NCBI GenBank assembly: GCA_033239125.1 | Contig: BSWB01000006.1 | Location: 34,216,001 to 34,280,000, forward strand | DNA: 64,000 nt | Source of the DNA: Fagopyrum homotropicum | Lineage: Eukaryota; Streptophyta; Magnoliopsida; Caryophyllales; Polygonaceae | Reading direction: 5' to 3' | In this document: positions 21,859 to 33,965 of the stretch, in pieces | Layout of the letters: each line of letters opens with the position of its first letter | Position numbering within the stretch: the stretch's first letter is position 1 | Made by a program: the position numbers and the translations under genes | The notes under the pieces: generated by a model | Told to the model about the DNA's origin: nothing | Databases searched by the model: none | What the model saw: the letters and a program-made list of their open reading frames with translations, nothing else

Positions 21859-24800
21859 TCTGGGTTGGCAACAATGGCACTTGAAATCTTTTGAAAGACC
21901 GATTGTATAAAATAACTAGAACCCGAAAGGGGTCTAAAATTTTCAAAACGGATTTATGTTTTTACACGAGCATAGTCGGGTTGTGGGTTAGTAGTACGTT
22001 GGACCACCATCGCTCTCCGTGGATCTCTACAACTTAGATCGATATGAGTTAGCATATAGACTTACTATGATGAGTATTAATGTATGTTATATATATGTAT
22101 AAGTGTAGTATGTTAGTATCCTAAAGGATATATTATATCCTTTAGTTATGATATCATGAAGCAATTATCGCCTCATGATAAATCGGTAGCAGACTTGAAG
22201 AGTTTTCAACACGAGACAAAGCACTCAGACCTTGGATCAAGTATTATACTCGGGTGGGCGTCCTAGTAACCCTTGTTAACCATCAACAGAACTAATAGGC
22301 GAAGAAGTAAAGATGTGGAGATAATTTTGACCATAATTACAATCAAATGAGGAAGAATTCCCGAGTCAACTCAGATAGAAGAAATAGAAGGTCATACAAG
22401 GGACGTGGTTGTATGAAGCTGAGAGATGAACTAGAAGAACCATGCAAGAGACGACAAGAGTGCAGATTAGAGATAACAATATTGGAGCAAGCACCAAGTA
22501 GAATTGAGTACAACCAAGATTGCGGAATCAAGGACATTACAATCGGAACGGATGCCCCATAGACCATTAGGGGCATGAGGAACCAGAAGAGACAAAGTGT
22601 CAATCCGGGGGTGAGAATCTAAGGTGCACAGAATGAAGACCTACAATTGAGTGTAAAAGCGAAAAGGCAGACCCCACAAACGTGGGGAGGTTTTGACCTC
22701 CTCAAAGATATATGAAGTTGAAAGAAGTCACGACGCCAATATCCAAAGAATGGAGGCCTGTAGCAGGGTCAACGGAGTTTCATGAAGGCAATATTACCAC
22801 TAACTCCAGTGAAGAATGTTGTATGGGAGAACGCCCTTGCTAGACTCGAGAGTCCAGGGTAAACCGAATTATCACGGGACCTAAGCCACAAACACAGATG
22901 GTCCATGCAAAAGGATCTGCATGTGGATGATCATTTCGGCCATAATAATTTCAAAGACGCTTGCAAGCTATCGTTGAAACTTGAAACGACTATTTATGCC
23001 AGATGAACGACACAATCGGACTAGAGAAATGGAGTTAGCCCATAAGAAGCCGAAGGGTGGAAGATCACAATTAACATGGAATGGAGACTTACAACTTAAT
23101 GTAAGAGCGAAAGATAGACTTCACAATCCGGGAGACGTTTTGTCTTCTTTCAAGATAAGAATTCTAAGAAGAATCACAACGCCGGTATCGAAAGGATCGA
23201 AGCCCGGTAACATAGTCAACAAAGATTTGGAAGGAAATATTACAAACAATGCCGATTGAGGAACCTGTGCTTGTGAGAATTGTGTGGTGGACTAAAGAGT
23301 CCAAGGTAACCCCCATTTATAACAGAACATAGGTCATCAACACAGACGGTCCCTGTAAAGGGATTACAATTGGGAGGTAATTAAAAGTCATCGGAAATAC
23401 AAGACGCTTACCATCTATCGTGGAGTGTTAGGACGACTTTTGACGCCAGGCGAATGGCACTGTGAGACTTGAGAAAGAGAGTTGTCCCAAAGGAAGCAGA
23501 AGAGTGACATATAAGACAAACTAAAGAAGGATAAAATGATTAATCTAGTAGGTGATGTGCACCAAAAGTTTAATACCAGTAGATGTATGAAATTGAGATA
23601 AGTCAATTATAGACTGACCGATGTCAACTAAGTACGTGCAAGGGTTATTTAGTATTGACGAGCTATGTACAGTTAAGAGGAGATATCTATGATTGAGGAT
23701 TATTGAAGTAATTATACCGATGCTCTAGAGGATTTCCTCAAGTAGGCAACGTAAATCTTCATAGACAACTAAAGGTGTAGTGAGAATCGTATTAGAGGTT
23801 ACTGCTTGGTTGATTAAAAATCAAACTCCGGTCGAGTCGGGGGGGTTCGGATCCGTGCTAAGAGAATTAAGAAAGTAAACAAAAGAAGTGTTCTCCAATC
23901 GTTATTTTGTTTCATTAAGGCAATTAAGGAAGGTACTTGGTACTTCATCCGGTTAGGATTTATGGTATAATTGGAAGAAAAAGTTGAGCTTAACCACTTG
24001 GGACCCACAGAAAATGTCCCTATGATTAATGAGTGACAACAGAATTATCAGAGTAGCGCAGCGGAAGCGTGGTGGGTCCTAACCCACAGAGCTTTAAGCA
24101 ATGGCACAGGAAAAAAAAAACGACGTGCCGAGTTTAGGATGATGAGAGTTGGTGAAATGCATTTCGCTTGGAAGGAACATAAGATAGGCTACGCGGAGTG
24201 ATTGAAAATATTGTACGGGAGCTGTATCACCATCAAGGTAGTCGGGAAAGTATGTGCATGTAGAGGTAATAGAAGGAGACTGGTACCCTATTATGGATCC
24301 GAGTGAAGAGTGATGGCTTTGCTACATGTTGCTAGACAAGTAGTTTTGGACTTCCATACTAATGGAATACTCTAGACTGAGTTTTCTGGATGGATTAGGA
24401 AAGAATTAAGGATGTAATAAAAGTATTGTGCATGGCCTGCACTAGAAAGCTCCAAGTGAGTAACTACCATCCTGAGTCGAAGATACATAAGAAAGAGAAG
24501 CGACAGGAGCATACTTGCAACCTAGTAACCGTGCTTAAAGAAAGCATAATCTCGGAGTAGATTTTATGTGTAATGTTATATCGGAACGGACCCGAGTTGC
24601 GTTTTGAGTTAGAGATACTATCGGGCTAGTAACAATGGTGGACAAAAGAGCGCACTGTTGACGGTATGTTAACATTTATTGAGTGGTTATTATCAAATAA
24701 CGGTGATAGGAGATCACTTTGTGTCTAATACCGTCATTCCAGACATATTCTAGGTCACTTAAAATCTTGGAAAATGCGTGATAAACCTAAGTTTGAGCAA

Positions 24801-25640
24801 ACGATATATTGGAGATTTATAAATAATATAATAATGTCGGGTGAACAAAGAGGATGACCACCAGGTTTGATTTTTAGTTGTTTCGAGAGTTAGACTTGAA
24901 AAGGGTAACGGTGACGATTCCGTACCTGAGGAAAATGATGACTGAGGAATATTAAAAAGACAAGACCAAGTGGGTCGTGATTCGAAGAGCATGGGGCACT
25001 TGGTAAGTGTTGGTGGATGTCAAAGGTCTTTGGCCTGAGTGGGTAGTCAGAACCTTTTCAGAAGGCCGGAAGCAGGTGGTAATAACGAAGGGAAGAAAGT
25101 TGAATAGATCATTTTCCGTAGGGTCATCAAAGGATCTAAAACTTCAGTTTTCCACGGAGAATATGTTTGGGAACTGAGTTTGAGAATTTCAGTTGGAGAG
25201 ATACCTACCAGACACGAGTTAGGTCATCAGATTAGAGGATTAGACAGTTGAGCCGGATGATACCGGTGAGACATCCGGTAACCACTCTAGAACGTGGTAA
25301 CGTACGCTTGTGATCTAAGTACCTGAAAAGATTTAAGATTTAGTGGTTTTATGAAAATCCGATAAGGCTACCTAAGATTGGAGATAGTAAGAGACGTAAC
25401 CTTTCAAAGACCCATGTAGCGATAGTTGTAACCTCGGGAGTGACGAGTTAGAGCTTGACCTTGTATGTGTGATATTGTTTGATTGCTTGTTTATTTCATG
25501 ATTGAGTGCTTAGTCAATGATGTGTGTTTTTGGTAATCTTGATGTGCGGGAAACTTAGATGTGGAAACGACGAGACTTTTGTGTAGTGATCAAACACACC
25601 CATTTGGTACCTTAAAGGCCGATCAGGATTGTCTTACCCT
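21859..25640 (+). pseudogene. Family B interior, no intact ORF
   Basis: The longest open stretch is 92 residues (22981-23259), basic and without a known motif. A degenerate direct duplication links about 22620-22920 with about 23080-23390 (shared landmarks AAGAATCACAACGCC-like text, AGAGTCCAAGG/AGAGTCCAGGG, and ACACAGACGGTCC/ACACAGATGGTCC). A CMACTRKLQ-like C-x2-C near 24430 could be an integrase zinc-finger relic; weak. The length (about 3.8 kb) and decay suggest dependence on other elements for movement. Confidence 0.5.
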
Positions 25641-25844
25641 AAGTTTCGGGACGAAACTTATTTTGAGGGGGATCGGATGTAACGACCAGTTTTTTTTTTC
25701 GTTACGCTTTGATAGGGTTAGAGAAGTTTAGGAAACGAATAAAAATTTAGTGAGACTAGGACATACCAGTTTATTTATGGAAGTCGTTTAATTAAGTATC
25801 TTGTCCTAAGTTTCGGGACGAAACTTATTTTAAGGGGGTACTGA
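25641..25844 (+). other. Duplicated hairpin/PPT with vestigial LTR start
   Basis: The text CTAAGTTTCGGGACGAAACT followed by a G-run occurs twice, at 25641-25672 and 25808-25837. After the first G-run a TGTAACGACCAG (25678) begins as an LTR would, but only about 120 bases follow before the second hairpin and the true purine tract TAAGGGGG (25831), then the real LTR at 25845. The first may be the 3' end of a related element acquired by template switching. Confidence 0.65.
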
Positions 25845-28636
25845 TGTAATGCCCTGAAAATTTATTTTCCGTTTAAAACCGATCAAACCGGATTTCGATC
25901 CGCTAACCTCTCCTCATTTTAGAGAACGTGTTACCTTATAAAAATTTTATCAAAGTTCTATCATTTAATGTAACTTAATTCACATAAAAAAATAAATATG
26001 TAAATTGAGTAACAATTCCGTATGATTGAAAGACGAAGAGTAGTCCCGTACAATTTAACCACTCATTTAATAGCTATCTAGATGAGCTGGCCCATCGGTT
26101 TAAGCCCAGTATTTCAGCCCAGCCCAAAACTTACCTTACCCTAATTGCTGAAGAATTAACCTAATTCATTAACTTAAACTAATCTAATAACCTCACCTAA
26201 TCAAAAACCGTACCAACCTTTACGACTCTCGCCGCACGACTGAGACAAACCAGAAGACGCCGCACAGCCGAGAAGAATCGGAACCAGCACCGGCGCTCTC
26301 CACCGCGACTGCAAGCCGGCAGTGGTGACGACGAGGACCGAGCGACGAGCAGCAGCACTCCCAGACAGCCGACGCCGCACCAACCGTCTTCAACAACGAC
26401 TACAACGACGCTGCACTTCAGACGTCTTCAACTAGCGGTCGAACGGAACCAGTAGCCAACCTGCGACAGTGCCGGAGCCAAGATCGGACCCTTCGACCTT
26501 CTGTATAAACGAGTTAACCGGTAAAGTCTTATCCTTCCTTTCAAGTCACCTCGTTTCCGTCTACGCTGCTGAACTGTAAACCTCTTCGCACACCAGGCCA
26601 GCGAGTAGCGACTCTTCCAGCCAGAACCGCAAACGTGCAGAACATACAACCTTGGCCAAACGAACCCGGCTGAAGAGAAGGGTCATCACGAGCCATGCCG
26701 GACTGCTTCCCTTCTCGCCTCGTCATGGGGCTGCTACAGACAAGGGTTGGGTGAGCTTCTGCACTACCACTTGCTACTCTTTCTGTACTGTTTTAAGATT
26801 TTCAGCAACCTAAGTTTTTCTAGTATAAAATATTGAGGTGTTTGCTGAGTTTTCGAATGTGAAGAACAGTCAACTTCAGCCCCAGTTTTGGGTAGGTTAG
26901 ACTCCACCTTTAATGCTGATTTTCGGATATGTTTTAGTCGATATTGTATAGTATAGCATACTAAAATTTGAGAGGAATCAGAGCTACGGTTTGAGAGTTA
27001 TGGTGTTCCAAAGTTGACGCCTCATGCAGTTTTTATATATGTGCTGAGTGTTGGGGAAAACAGCAAGTGATGCTGTCTTGTGAGATGGTTTTGAATAAGC
27101 TCTTGTTCTCCGTTGAGCTTGAATTTTGGATATGATATAGTTGACATATTGTTGTAGAACATATTAAAATTTGAGAGGAATCCAGCGAGTGGTTTGGGAT
27201 TTATGATTTTTCCAAGTTTGAGTCGTAAGAAGTTTTTCTGTTGCGCTGAAATTCGGTTTTGTGAGATAGTTTTAAATAGTATTTTGATCTCCTTTGCAGC
27301 TGAATTTTGGATATATTATAGATAAGATTTTATAGTAGAACATATCAAAATTTGGGATAAATCCAGCGAGTAGTTTAGGAGTTATGATTTTTCAAATGTG
27401 TGTTGTTTGTTAAGTGTTGTAACCAACTTTAGAAATTTTTGTAGAAGCGATGCTTTAACAGTTTTAAGAAATTCTTTCTCCTATGAGTAGATGGGATATC
27501 ATAGATGATCTAGGGAATTATTTCGGAATTTTTATAAGATTATTCGAATTTTATATTTGAAGTTGTAGTTGGACTTTAGTGACTTTTCGGGAAATAGAAA
27601 TGGGTAGTTTTTCTAGTTGTTACCTAAAATCATCCTAGGGAGTAGAATATGGTCAGTTAGCCTCAAATTATAATTTAAGTACATATCCCGAGTTTTTGGA
27701 AGTTTCGGGACCAAGGGTAAAATAGTCATTTTACCATAAATTGGTACTGTATTAAATCATGTTCTAATAGGATCTACTACCTTAGAAGTCTTAGACTTCT
27801 AACTACCTAAAAAGTGTGCTGACACACTTGCCTCCTTTGACAGGCAACCGAATTATACAATAACAGATTGAGTTGTGATTAAGAGAATCGAGATCTAATT
27901 CAGGTAAGTCCACGGACTTACTTAGCTGACTTATTGTATGAGTGTAATGTGTATGAGTGGTGTTTGTTAGTTTTTATAAATAACAAAACCGGATTAGGCC
28001 GACTTTATTATTTACATAATTGACCCAAGTGTATGATAACGGGTCGTGACATCATCTGCCTAGCTCTTGCGAGAGTCTAGGAGGTTCCCTGCGACCAGCC
28101 TAGTCCGGTAGACGGTCAGATGCATTAGTACCATTCCGCGTTGGTAAACGGGGACAGGGGCGAGGTTTGGGAATCCCTCGTGTCACAAAATAAGTATCAT
28201 TAGTAATGACCTATCACCTAATTAAAGATAATAAAAGGATTGAGTGTTGCATGTTGATTGTGTATGATGTGTGATTGTGCTTTTACCTTTATACTTATGC
28301 ATAGAATGTTAGCTAACGGTTTTATACCGCTTGTAGATGCCTTGCAGGTTAAGACAGTTGTAAAAAGATCCGGAGGAAATGGTCAGCCGGGTCCACGTAC
28401 TCATTTAGTTGGGGACGGGAATGTCTTATGTTCTTCATATATGTCGTTTTGGTACCTTTGCTTTGTAAGGCTGATACATAATTTTCATGTATATATTGTT
28501 TAAAGTTTTCTAATGTTTTTAATACTTTTGTGCCTTGTTGTAAGATCCAAGTTAAATTGTTGTCAAACTAAGGTCGAGACCCATTGTGAGGTCCTAACCA
28601 GTAGCTCCCCGAGTTCTTAGAATTTGGGGTGTTACA
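25845..28636 (+). repeat. 3' LTR of family B
   Basis: 2.79 kb direct repeat of 19053-21843 with scattered substitutions (TGTAATGCCC start). The hairpin GTAAGTCCACGGACTTAC is at 27904-27921. The target duplication CTCTA follows immediately. Confidence 0.95.
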
Positions 28637-29164
28637 CTCTATATCTATTATTTTCTTACTTATTCAACTAGAATAATTCAAGCTAAATTAACTAAAATCT
28701 TACATAATTTAATTAAATCCAAACCAACTACTCCGTATATATACTTTATTTTAATAAAATATTATTTTATACTCCTTTTTAAGGATTTATCTTGGACATC
28801 TTGTTTGATTTGATTCATTATCGTTGTATCCGCATTATTCTCACCCTATATAATTTGAAATCTATATCGTATCGATGAAGCGTATATATGATTTTTTTTG
28901 AAACTGATCTTTGGTGAATTTGTATTGTAGGTCAAATTGGATGAGTTTATTACAAGTTCAACAACTTGGGAAGATGGTGGACGCAATGAAGATCTACCGG
29001 AGGAAAACACCTTTTTTATATTTGTTTCTTTATCAAATCATCTTCCTCGTAAGCATTTTTCTGCCACGATCTACCTATATTACTCTAGGATTCATTCTAC
29101 TCGTGTTTGATTATTTATTTCTACGTGGCTGTGATTATTGGTGACATGTATACCCATCTAATTT
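28637..29164 (+). repeat. Array spacer before U3, with exon-like segment at 28931
   Basis: Continues the array sequence interrupted by family B at 19052. TATTGTAG at 28923-28930 precedes the exon-like stretch beginning GTCAAATTGGATGAG. No independent gene seen. Confidence 0.6.
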
Positions 29165-29338
29165 CTATAATACAAATATGTGATCATCATCATCATCAAT
29201 TCTTCCTTTTGTTTCTTCACATGCACATAAGTAACTTTGATTGACATGATTCATTTGTGTGAAAGCTCTCTTGAGCAACCGATAGTGTTCTTTAGAAAGA
29301 TGAAGCTTCTTACGAAGAGGAATCAATCCAGCACCGTC
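29165..29338 (-). pseudogene. Homeobox-like fragment, U3
   Basis: Minus-strand LIPLRKKLHLSKEHYRLLKRAF with a poly-Asp run downstream. Same piece as at 17626; one change in the basic arm (LRL to LHL). The frame runs on into the WDGFTT antisense (to 29440). Confidence 0.4.
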
Positions 29339-30490
29339 ATCTTGATCCTCTATATCGGCGTTGGAAAATATGAAGACAAAACTCATGACATCGTGGGATG
29401 GGTTTACTACATACCGTAAGTTTCTCTTTTTTGATTTCACACTTTAGTTCTTTTATGCCTTAATTCTGGCCTCTTTAGTTTATTGCAATAATGATATTTT
29501 GATTAATAGAGAATGCTCGAGTCATGATTCTCTTTAGTTTCACATGCGCATAAAATATTTGTTGTGGATGTTGTTTATAGTCTAGCTCACAAACTCAAAC
29601 CTACTATCATATTAATTGATGAGGTTGATAGCTTTTTGAAGAAACGTCGCAACTCGGCCACAACCTTTGTTGATTTATCTCATAATTCTCACTATTTTAT
29701 TTTTATTACAAAAACACTTTTGTCCCTAAATATTAAATGCACAATCTTGGTTGCCTCAGTTTGCCTTGGTAAGGTACGAAACTAGTCACAAAGAAACATA
29801 AAAAAAAGTATGACAAAATATATGGGAAAAAGTTGGTTATTCCTATAGAGGTTGTATCTTAGAAAAATGATACAACCTCAAATGAAATAGACAACTTTTT
29901 CTCACATATTTTGTCATACTATTGTTTATGTTTCTTTGTGATTGCTTTCGGACCTTACCAAGGCAAACTGAGGCAACAAAGATTGGACATTCAATATTTA
30001 GAGACAAAAGTGTTTTTGTAATAAAAAGAAAATAATGAGATTTATGAGATAAATCAGCAAAGGTTGAGGCTGACTTGCGACGTTGCCTCAAAAAGCTATC
30101 AACCTCATCAATGAATATGATAGTAGGTTCAAGTTTGTGAGCTAGGCTAAAAACAACATCCACAACAAATAATTCATGCGCATGTGAAACTAAAGAGATC
30201 CATCACTCGAGCATTCTCTATAAATCAAAATATCATTATTGTAATAAACTAAAGATGTCATAATAAAGGCATAAAATAACTGAAATACGAAATCAAAAAA
30301 GAGAAACTTCCAGTATGTAGTAAACCCATCACACGATGCCATGAATTTTGTCTTCATATTTTCAAACTCCGATATGGAGGCGTCCCGTAACGTCAACCAT
30401 AATAGGTTTCAAAAACGACAACAACATGTGAGTCAAACTTGAGGCCAACAAACTCAAAGTTCAGAAATATAAATCACCAACCCAAAAAAT
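29339..30490. repeat. Hairpin unit U3
   Basis: Left arm with the WDGFTT piece (ending about 29416, followed by GTAAGT) and the Walker B frame (29564-29785 open part; IILIDEVDSFLKKRR). Centre stem 29848-29879. Right arm on minus with 29843-30163 (IIFIDEVDSFLRQRRKSASTFAD) and 30190-30396. The left arm's LRQRR has become LKKRR. Confidence 0.85.
29843..30163 (-). pseudogene. AAA-ATPase Walker B fragment, U3 right arm
   Basis: 106-residue frame with LAHKLEPTIIFIDEVDSFLRQRR, slightly closer to the cellular family text (IIFIDEVDS) than the left arms. It lacks Walker A and everything C-terminal to QRR; the residues after QRR are not AAA-like. Confidence 0.6.
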
Positions 30491-31080
30491 ATAAGCTAAA
30501 AGCTAGGAACAAGTTGTAGAGAAAATGAATTAGAAAAAATGATAATCTAATCTCTATATCTATTATTTTCTTACTTATTCAACCAGAATAATTCAAGCTA
30601 AATTAACTAAACTCTTACATAATTTAATTAAATCCAAACCAACTACTCATTATATATATTTTAATTAAATAAAATATCATTTTATACTCCTTTTTAAGGA
30701 TTTATCTTGAAAATCTTGTTTGATTTGATTCATTATCGTTGTATCCGCATTAGTCTTTCTCTATATATTTTGAAATCTATGTCGTATCGTTGAAGTGTAT
30801 ATATGATTTTTTGAAATGGTCTTTGGTGAATTTGTATTGTAGGTCAAGTTGGACGAGTTTATTACAAGTTCAACAACTTAGGAAGATGGTGGACGAAATG
30901 AAGATCTACCGGAGGGGAACAACTTTTTTTTTTATTTCTTAATCAAATAATCTTCCTCGTAAGCATTTTTCTTCCACGATCTACCTATAATACTCTAGGA
31001 TCCATTCTACTCGTGTTTGATTATTTATTTCTATGTGGATGTGATTATTGGTGACATATATACCCATCTAATTTCTATAA
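30491..31080 (+). repeat. Array spacer with exon-like segment at 30843
   Basis: Spacer leading into U4, with TATTGTAG then GTCAAGTTGGACGAG at 30843. Its last nine bases, TTTCTATAA (31072-31080), are the left target duplication of the Mutator-like element. Confidence 0.6.
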
Positions 31081-31257
31081 GGATGAGTTGGCTAAGTAGA
31101 CACTTTTTGTCTATTGTAGTATAAAGTAGGCCCTTTTTGTATCTTGTAGACAAACTAGGCCCCTCTCATTTATTAATAAAGATTAATTGAAAGGGTTAAT
31201 TAGTTATTTTAATATAACTGAGTCCAAGCCCAATTTCAATTGAAGATCAGTAGGCCC

Positions 31258-31380
31258 AATATGAGTTACATAAGTCGTCCAGGCCCAATCCGAGTTACAT
31301 AAGTCGTCCAATCCGAGTTACATAAGTCGTCCAATTCGAGTTACATAAGTCGTCCAATTCGAGTTACATAAGTCCATTAC
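31258..31380 (+). repeat. Short tandem repeat, GAGTTACATAAGTCGTCCA type
   Basis: About five copies of a roughly 20-base unit containing CGAGTTACATAAGTC inside the Mutator-like element. A second set, AAAATATGTAGTCAATAT (about four copies), lies at 31645-31760. Confidence 0.8.
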
Positions 31381-31396
31381 AAAATATTAATGTTGT

Positions 31397-31466
31397 TGCT
31401 AGTGAGTATCGAACTCTGGACGACTGCCCCTCCCTCCCACCCTTATACCAGCTGGACTAATTGAAC
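31397..31466 (-). other. tRNA-like segment with A-box and B-box
   Basis: On the minus strand TAGTCCAGCTGG (31448-31459) fits an RNA polymerase III A-box, and GTTCGATACTC (31404-31414) fits a B-box, about 45 bases apart as in a tRNA gene. The T-arm can pair GAGT with ACTC. The acceptor stem and anticodon arm are poor, so this is a tRNA-derived relic or SINE head rather than a working tRNA gene. Confidence 0.35.
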
Positions 31467-31959
31467 TTCGTGTATTCTCTTGTTCATACACGGTACTAGT
31501 ACATAATGCTTACTACACAATTTTAATACACAAGTTCAATTACACAATGTTAATACATAATTTTCATTTACACAAGTCCGTCGTTTACATGAGCCCGTCT
31601 TTGTTTCAAGCCCATTCGAGTTACACAAGCCCAATTATAACGGTAAAATATGTAGTCAATATGCCGTATTTATTAAATATGTAGTCAATATGCAGTATGT
31701 ATAAAATATGTAGTCAATATCCCGTATTTATAAAATATGTAGTCAATATCACGTATTTATAACTGCAAAAATTAAACTTTAGTTTTTTAATTTTGTAATT
31801 ATCCAGTTTGAGGCAATTTCGCAAATTTAAAAAATATGGGTCATAAATGCAATTATAAACAAGGGAACTTTTTTGTAATTATGCCAACATTTTAAAATTG
31901 AAATTAGGGTTTCCTGTTTTCTTGGGATTGCACTGCGGCTGCAACGAGAAATGTCCAGA

Positions 31960-32450
31960 TCCGCCTCCAGGACTGCCTAGATCCGCCTCCAGGAGTGCAC
32001 AACGGCGGCTCGGTACTGCACAGTGGTGGCTCTGTTGGTCTATGCACGTGATTGGCAGGGCGGGGCTATGCGGCGCAATGCCGGAGGACATTCATTGCCA
32101 AAGGGGGCTGGCGGCGGATCTGGGTTGGGCGGGGCTGCGCGGCGCGAGGCTGGGCGGCGGTGACATCGAGGGCTGTGCGGCACGAGGCAGGCTGCGGCGG
32201 GGTTGTGCGGCGCGAGGCGGGCCGCGGCGAGGCGGGTTGCGGCGAGTTTGGGCGGCACGAACCGGATGAAAGTCGTTGTCGAAGGGTTGTGCGACAGATC
32301 GGATATGGGCGGGGCTGGTCGGGGCTGGGCAGCGCGGGGCTGGGCGGCGCGGAGCTGGGCGGCGCGGGGCTTTGCGGCGCGGGGCTGTGCGGCGGCGACA
32401 TCGAGAAGCAACGCCGACATCCTTCTTTGGAGAGGCGACAAACTACGAGA
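31960..32450. repeat. GC-rich low-complexity core of the Mutator-like element
   Basis: Strongly GC-rich repeated words (GGGCTGGGCGGCGC and variants) in an AT-rich neighbourhood. It is open in several frames on both strands (Gly/Ala/Arg-rich or Pro/Ala-rich), which is a consequence of the repeat. It may be a captured host segment, as in Pack-MULEs, but no protein family is recognisable. Confidence 0.6.
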
Positions 32451-32633
32451 AACCCTAACTGGATGTGAAATCTGACGGTTGGATGATTTTATAGGATTAT
32501 ATTTTACGTTTTCCCTTTATGCCCCTTGGATTAATTTATTTTTGATTTAAAAGTTTAGGCAAAAAATAGAGGGGCCTAGTTAGTCTACGTTAAACAAAAA
32601 GGGCCTTATTTAACCAATTTTCTCTTTCTATAA

Positions 32634-32645
32634 TACAAATAAGTG

Positions 32646-32681
<36 letters not shown>

Positions 32682-32823
32682 GTAAATTCTTCCTTTTGTT
32701 TCTTCACATGCACATAAGTAACTTTGATTGACATGATTCATTTTTGCGAAAGCTCTCTTGAGCAACCGATAATGTTCTTTAGAAAGACGACGCTTCTTAC
32801 GAAGAGGAATCAATCCACCACCG
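32634..32823 (-). pseudogene. Homeobox-like fragment, U4
   Basis: Minus-strand GLIPLRKKRRLSKEHYRLLKRAF with a long poly-Asp tail (CATCAT microsatellite at 32647-32681). Same captured piece as in the other units; the frame continues into the WDGFTT antisense. Confidence 0.4.
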
Positions 32824-33965
32824 TCATCGTGATCCTGTATATCGGTGTTGGAAAATATGAAGACAAAATTCATGGCATCGTGATATGGGTTTACTACACA
32901 CGGTAAGTTTCTCTTTTTTGATTTCACACTTTTGTTATTTTATGCCTTTGTTCTGGCCTCTTTAGTTTATTGCAATAATGATATTTTTATTTATAGAGAA
33001 TGCTCAAGTCATGGTTCGCTTTAGTTTCACATGCGCATAAATTATTTGTTGTTGATGTTGTTTATAGTATAGCTCGCAAACTCAAACCTACTATCATATT
33101 AATTGATGAGGTTGATAGCTTTTTGAGGAAACGTCGCAACTCGGCCACAACCTTTGTTGATTTATCTCATAATTTTCCCTATTTTCTTTTTATTACAAAA
33201 TCACTTTTGTCCCTAAATATTGAATGCCCAATCTTTGTTGCCTCAGTTTGCCATGGTAAGGTCCGAAACCAGTCACAAAGAAACATAAAAAAAGTATGAC
33301 AAAATATATGGGAAAAAGTTAGTTATTCCTATAGAGGTTGTATCTTAGAAAAAATGATACAACCTCAAATGAAATAGACAACTTTTTCGCACATATTTTG
33401 TCATACTTTTGTTTATGTTTTTTTGTGATTGCTTTCGGACCTTACCAAGGCAAACTGAGGCAACAAAGATTGGGCATTCAATATTTAGAGACAAAAGTGT
33501 TTTTGTAATAAAAAGAAAATAATGAGATTTATGAGATAAATCAGCAAAGGTTGAGGCCGACTTGCGACGTTGCCTCAAAAAGCTACCAACCTCATCAATG
33601 AATATGATAGTAGGTTCGAGTTTGTGAGCTAGATTAAAAACAACATCCACAACAAATAATTCATGCGCATGTGAAACTAAAGAGATCCATCACTCGAGCA
33701 TTCTCTATAAATCAAAATATCATTCTTGCAATAAACTAAAGAGGTCAGAAGAAATGAATAAAATAACTGAAGTACGAAATCAAAAAAGAGAAACTTCCAG
33801 TATGTAGGAAACCCATCCCACGATGCCATGAATTTTGTCTTCATATTTTCCAACTCCGATATGGAGGCGTCCCGTAACGTCAACCATAATAGGTTTCAAA
33901 AACGATAACAACATCTGAGTCAAACTTGAGGCCAACAACATCAAAGTTTAGAAACACAAATCACC
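32824..33965. repeat. Hairpin unit U4
   Basis: Left arm: WDGFTT piece, intron-like stretch, Walker B frame 33000-33299 (SWFALVSHAHKLF, IILIDEVDSFLRKRR). Centre stem 33334-33366. Right arm on minus: 33345-33650 and 33677-33883. About nine in ten positions match between the arms by eye, over roughly 500 bases. Confidence 0.87.
33000..33299 (+). pseudogene. AAA-ATPase Walker B fragment, U4 left arm
   Basis: 99 residues, start MLKSWFALVSH, Walker B IILIDEVDSFL, then RKRRNSATTFVDLSH and a non-AAA tail ending NIKKV. The frame is fully open, as in U1, U2 and U5. Confidence 0.6.

Larger units (their letters stand above)
19053..28636 (+). mobile_element. Family B: Ty3/gypsy-like LTR retrotransposon with TSD CTCTA
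   Basis: Complete element of 9.58 kb: LTR 19053-21843, tRNA-Met PBS, a 4.0-kb interior, purine tract and LTR 25845-28636. It is flanked by CTCTA on both sides (19048-19052 and 28637-28641), so it inserted into a hairpin-array spacer. The LTRs differ at roughly 1% by eye. The interior is short for an autonomous gypsy element and I find no intact gag or pol, so it is probably non-autonomous. LTR landmarks (GTAAGTCC hairpin, GTTAGCTAACGG) are shared with E1 and E2. Confidence 0.93.
31081..32624. mobile_element. Non-autonomous Mutator-like element with 9-bp TSD
   Basis: 1.54 kb element bounded by TTTCTATAA on both sides (31072-31080 and 32625-32633); the other array units have the single uninterrupted copy. 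Ends are imperfect inverted repeats of about 80 bases, sharing CCCTTTTTGT, GTAGAC and AACTAGGCCCCT. The 9-bp duplication fits the Mutator superfamily. There is no transposase frame. It holds short direct repeats, a tRNA-like segment and a GC-rich core, so it is a cargo-carrying non-autonomous element. Confidence 0.85.

Noticed and set aside
29237..29419. 60-residue plus-strand frame opposite the homeobox-like piece (also 32724, 34640, 63047)
   Set aside because: Antisense to the more recognisable minus-strand frame; only the final part overlaps the AAA exon, in a different frame from NMKTKFMASWDGFTT.
31258..31380. Possible CRISPR-like array (regularly repeated 20-mers)
   Set aside because: Eukaryotic context, adjacent tandem repeats without unique spacers, inside a Mutator-like element.
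31898..32475. Overlapping long frames on both strands in the GC-rich core (Gly/Arg/Ala-rich and Pro/Ala-rich)
   Set aside because: They come from a low-complexity GC repeat with few stop codons; they overlap in several frames and show no domain.
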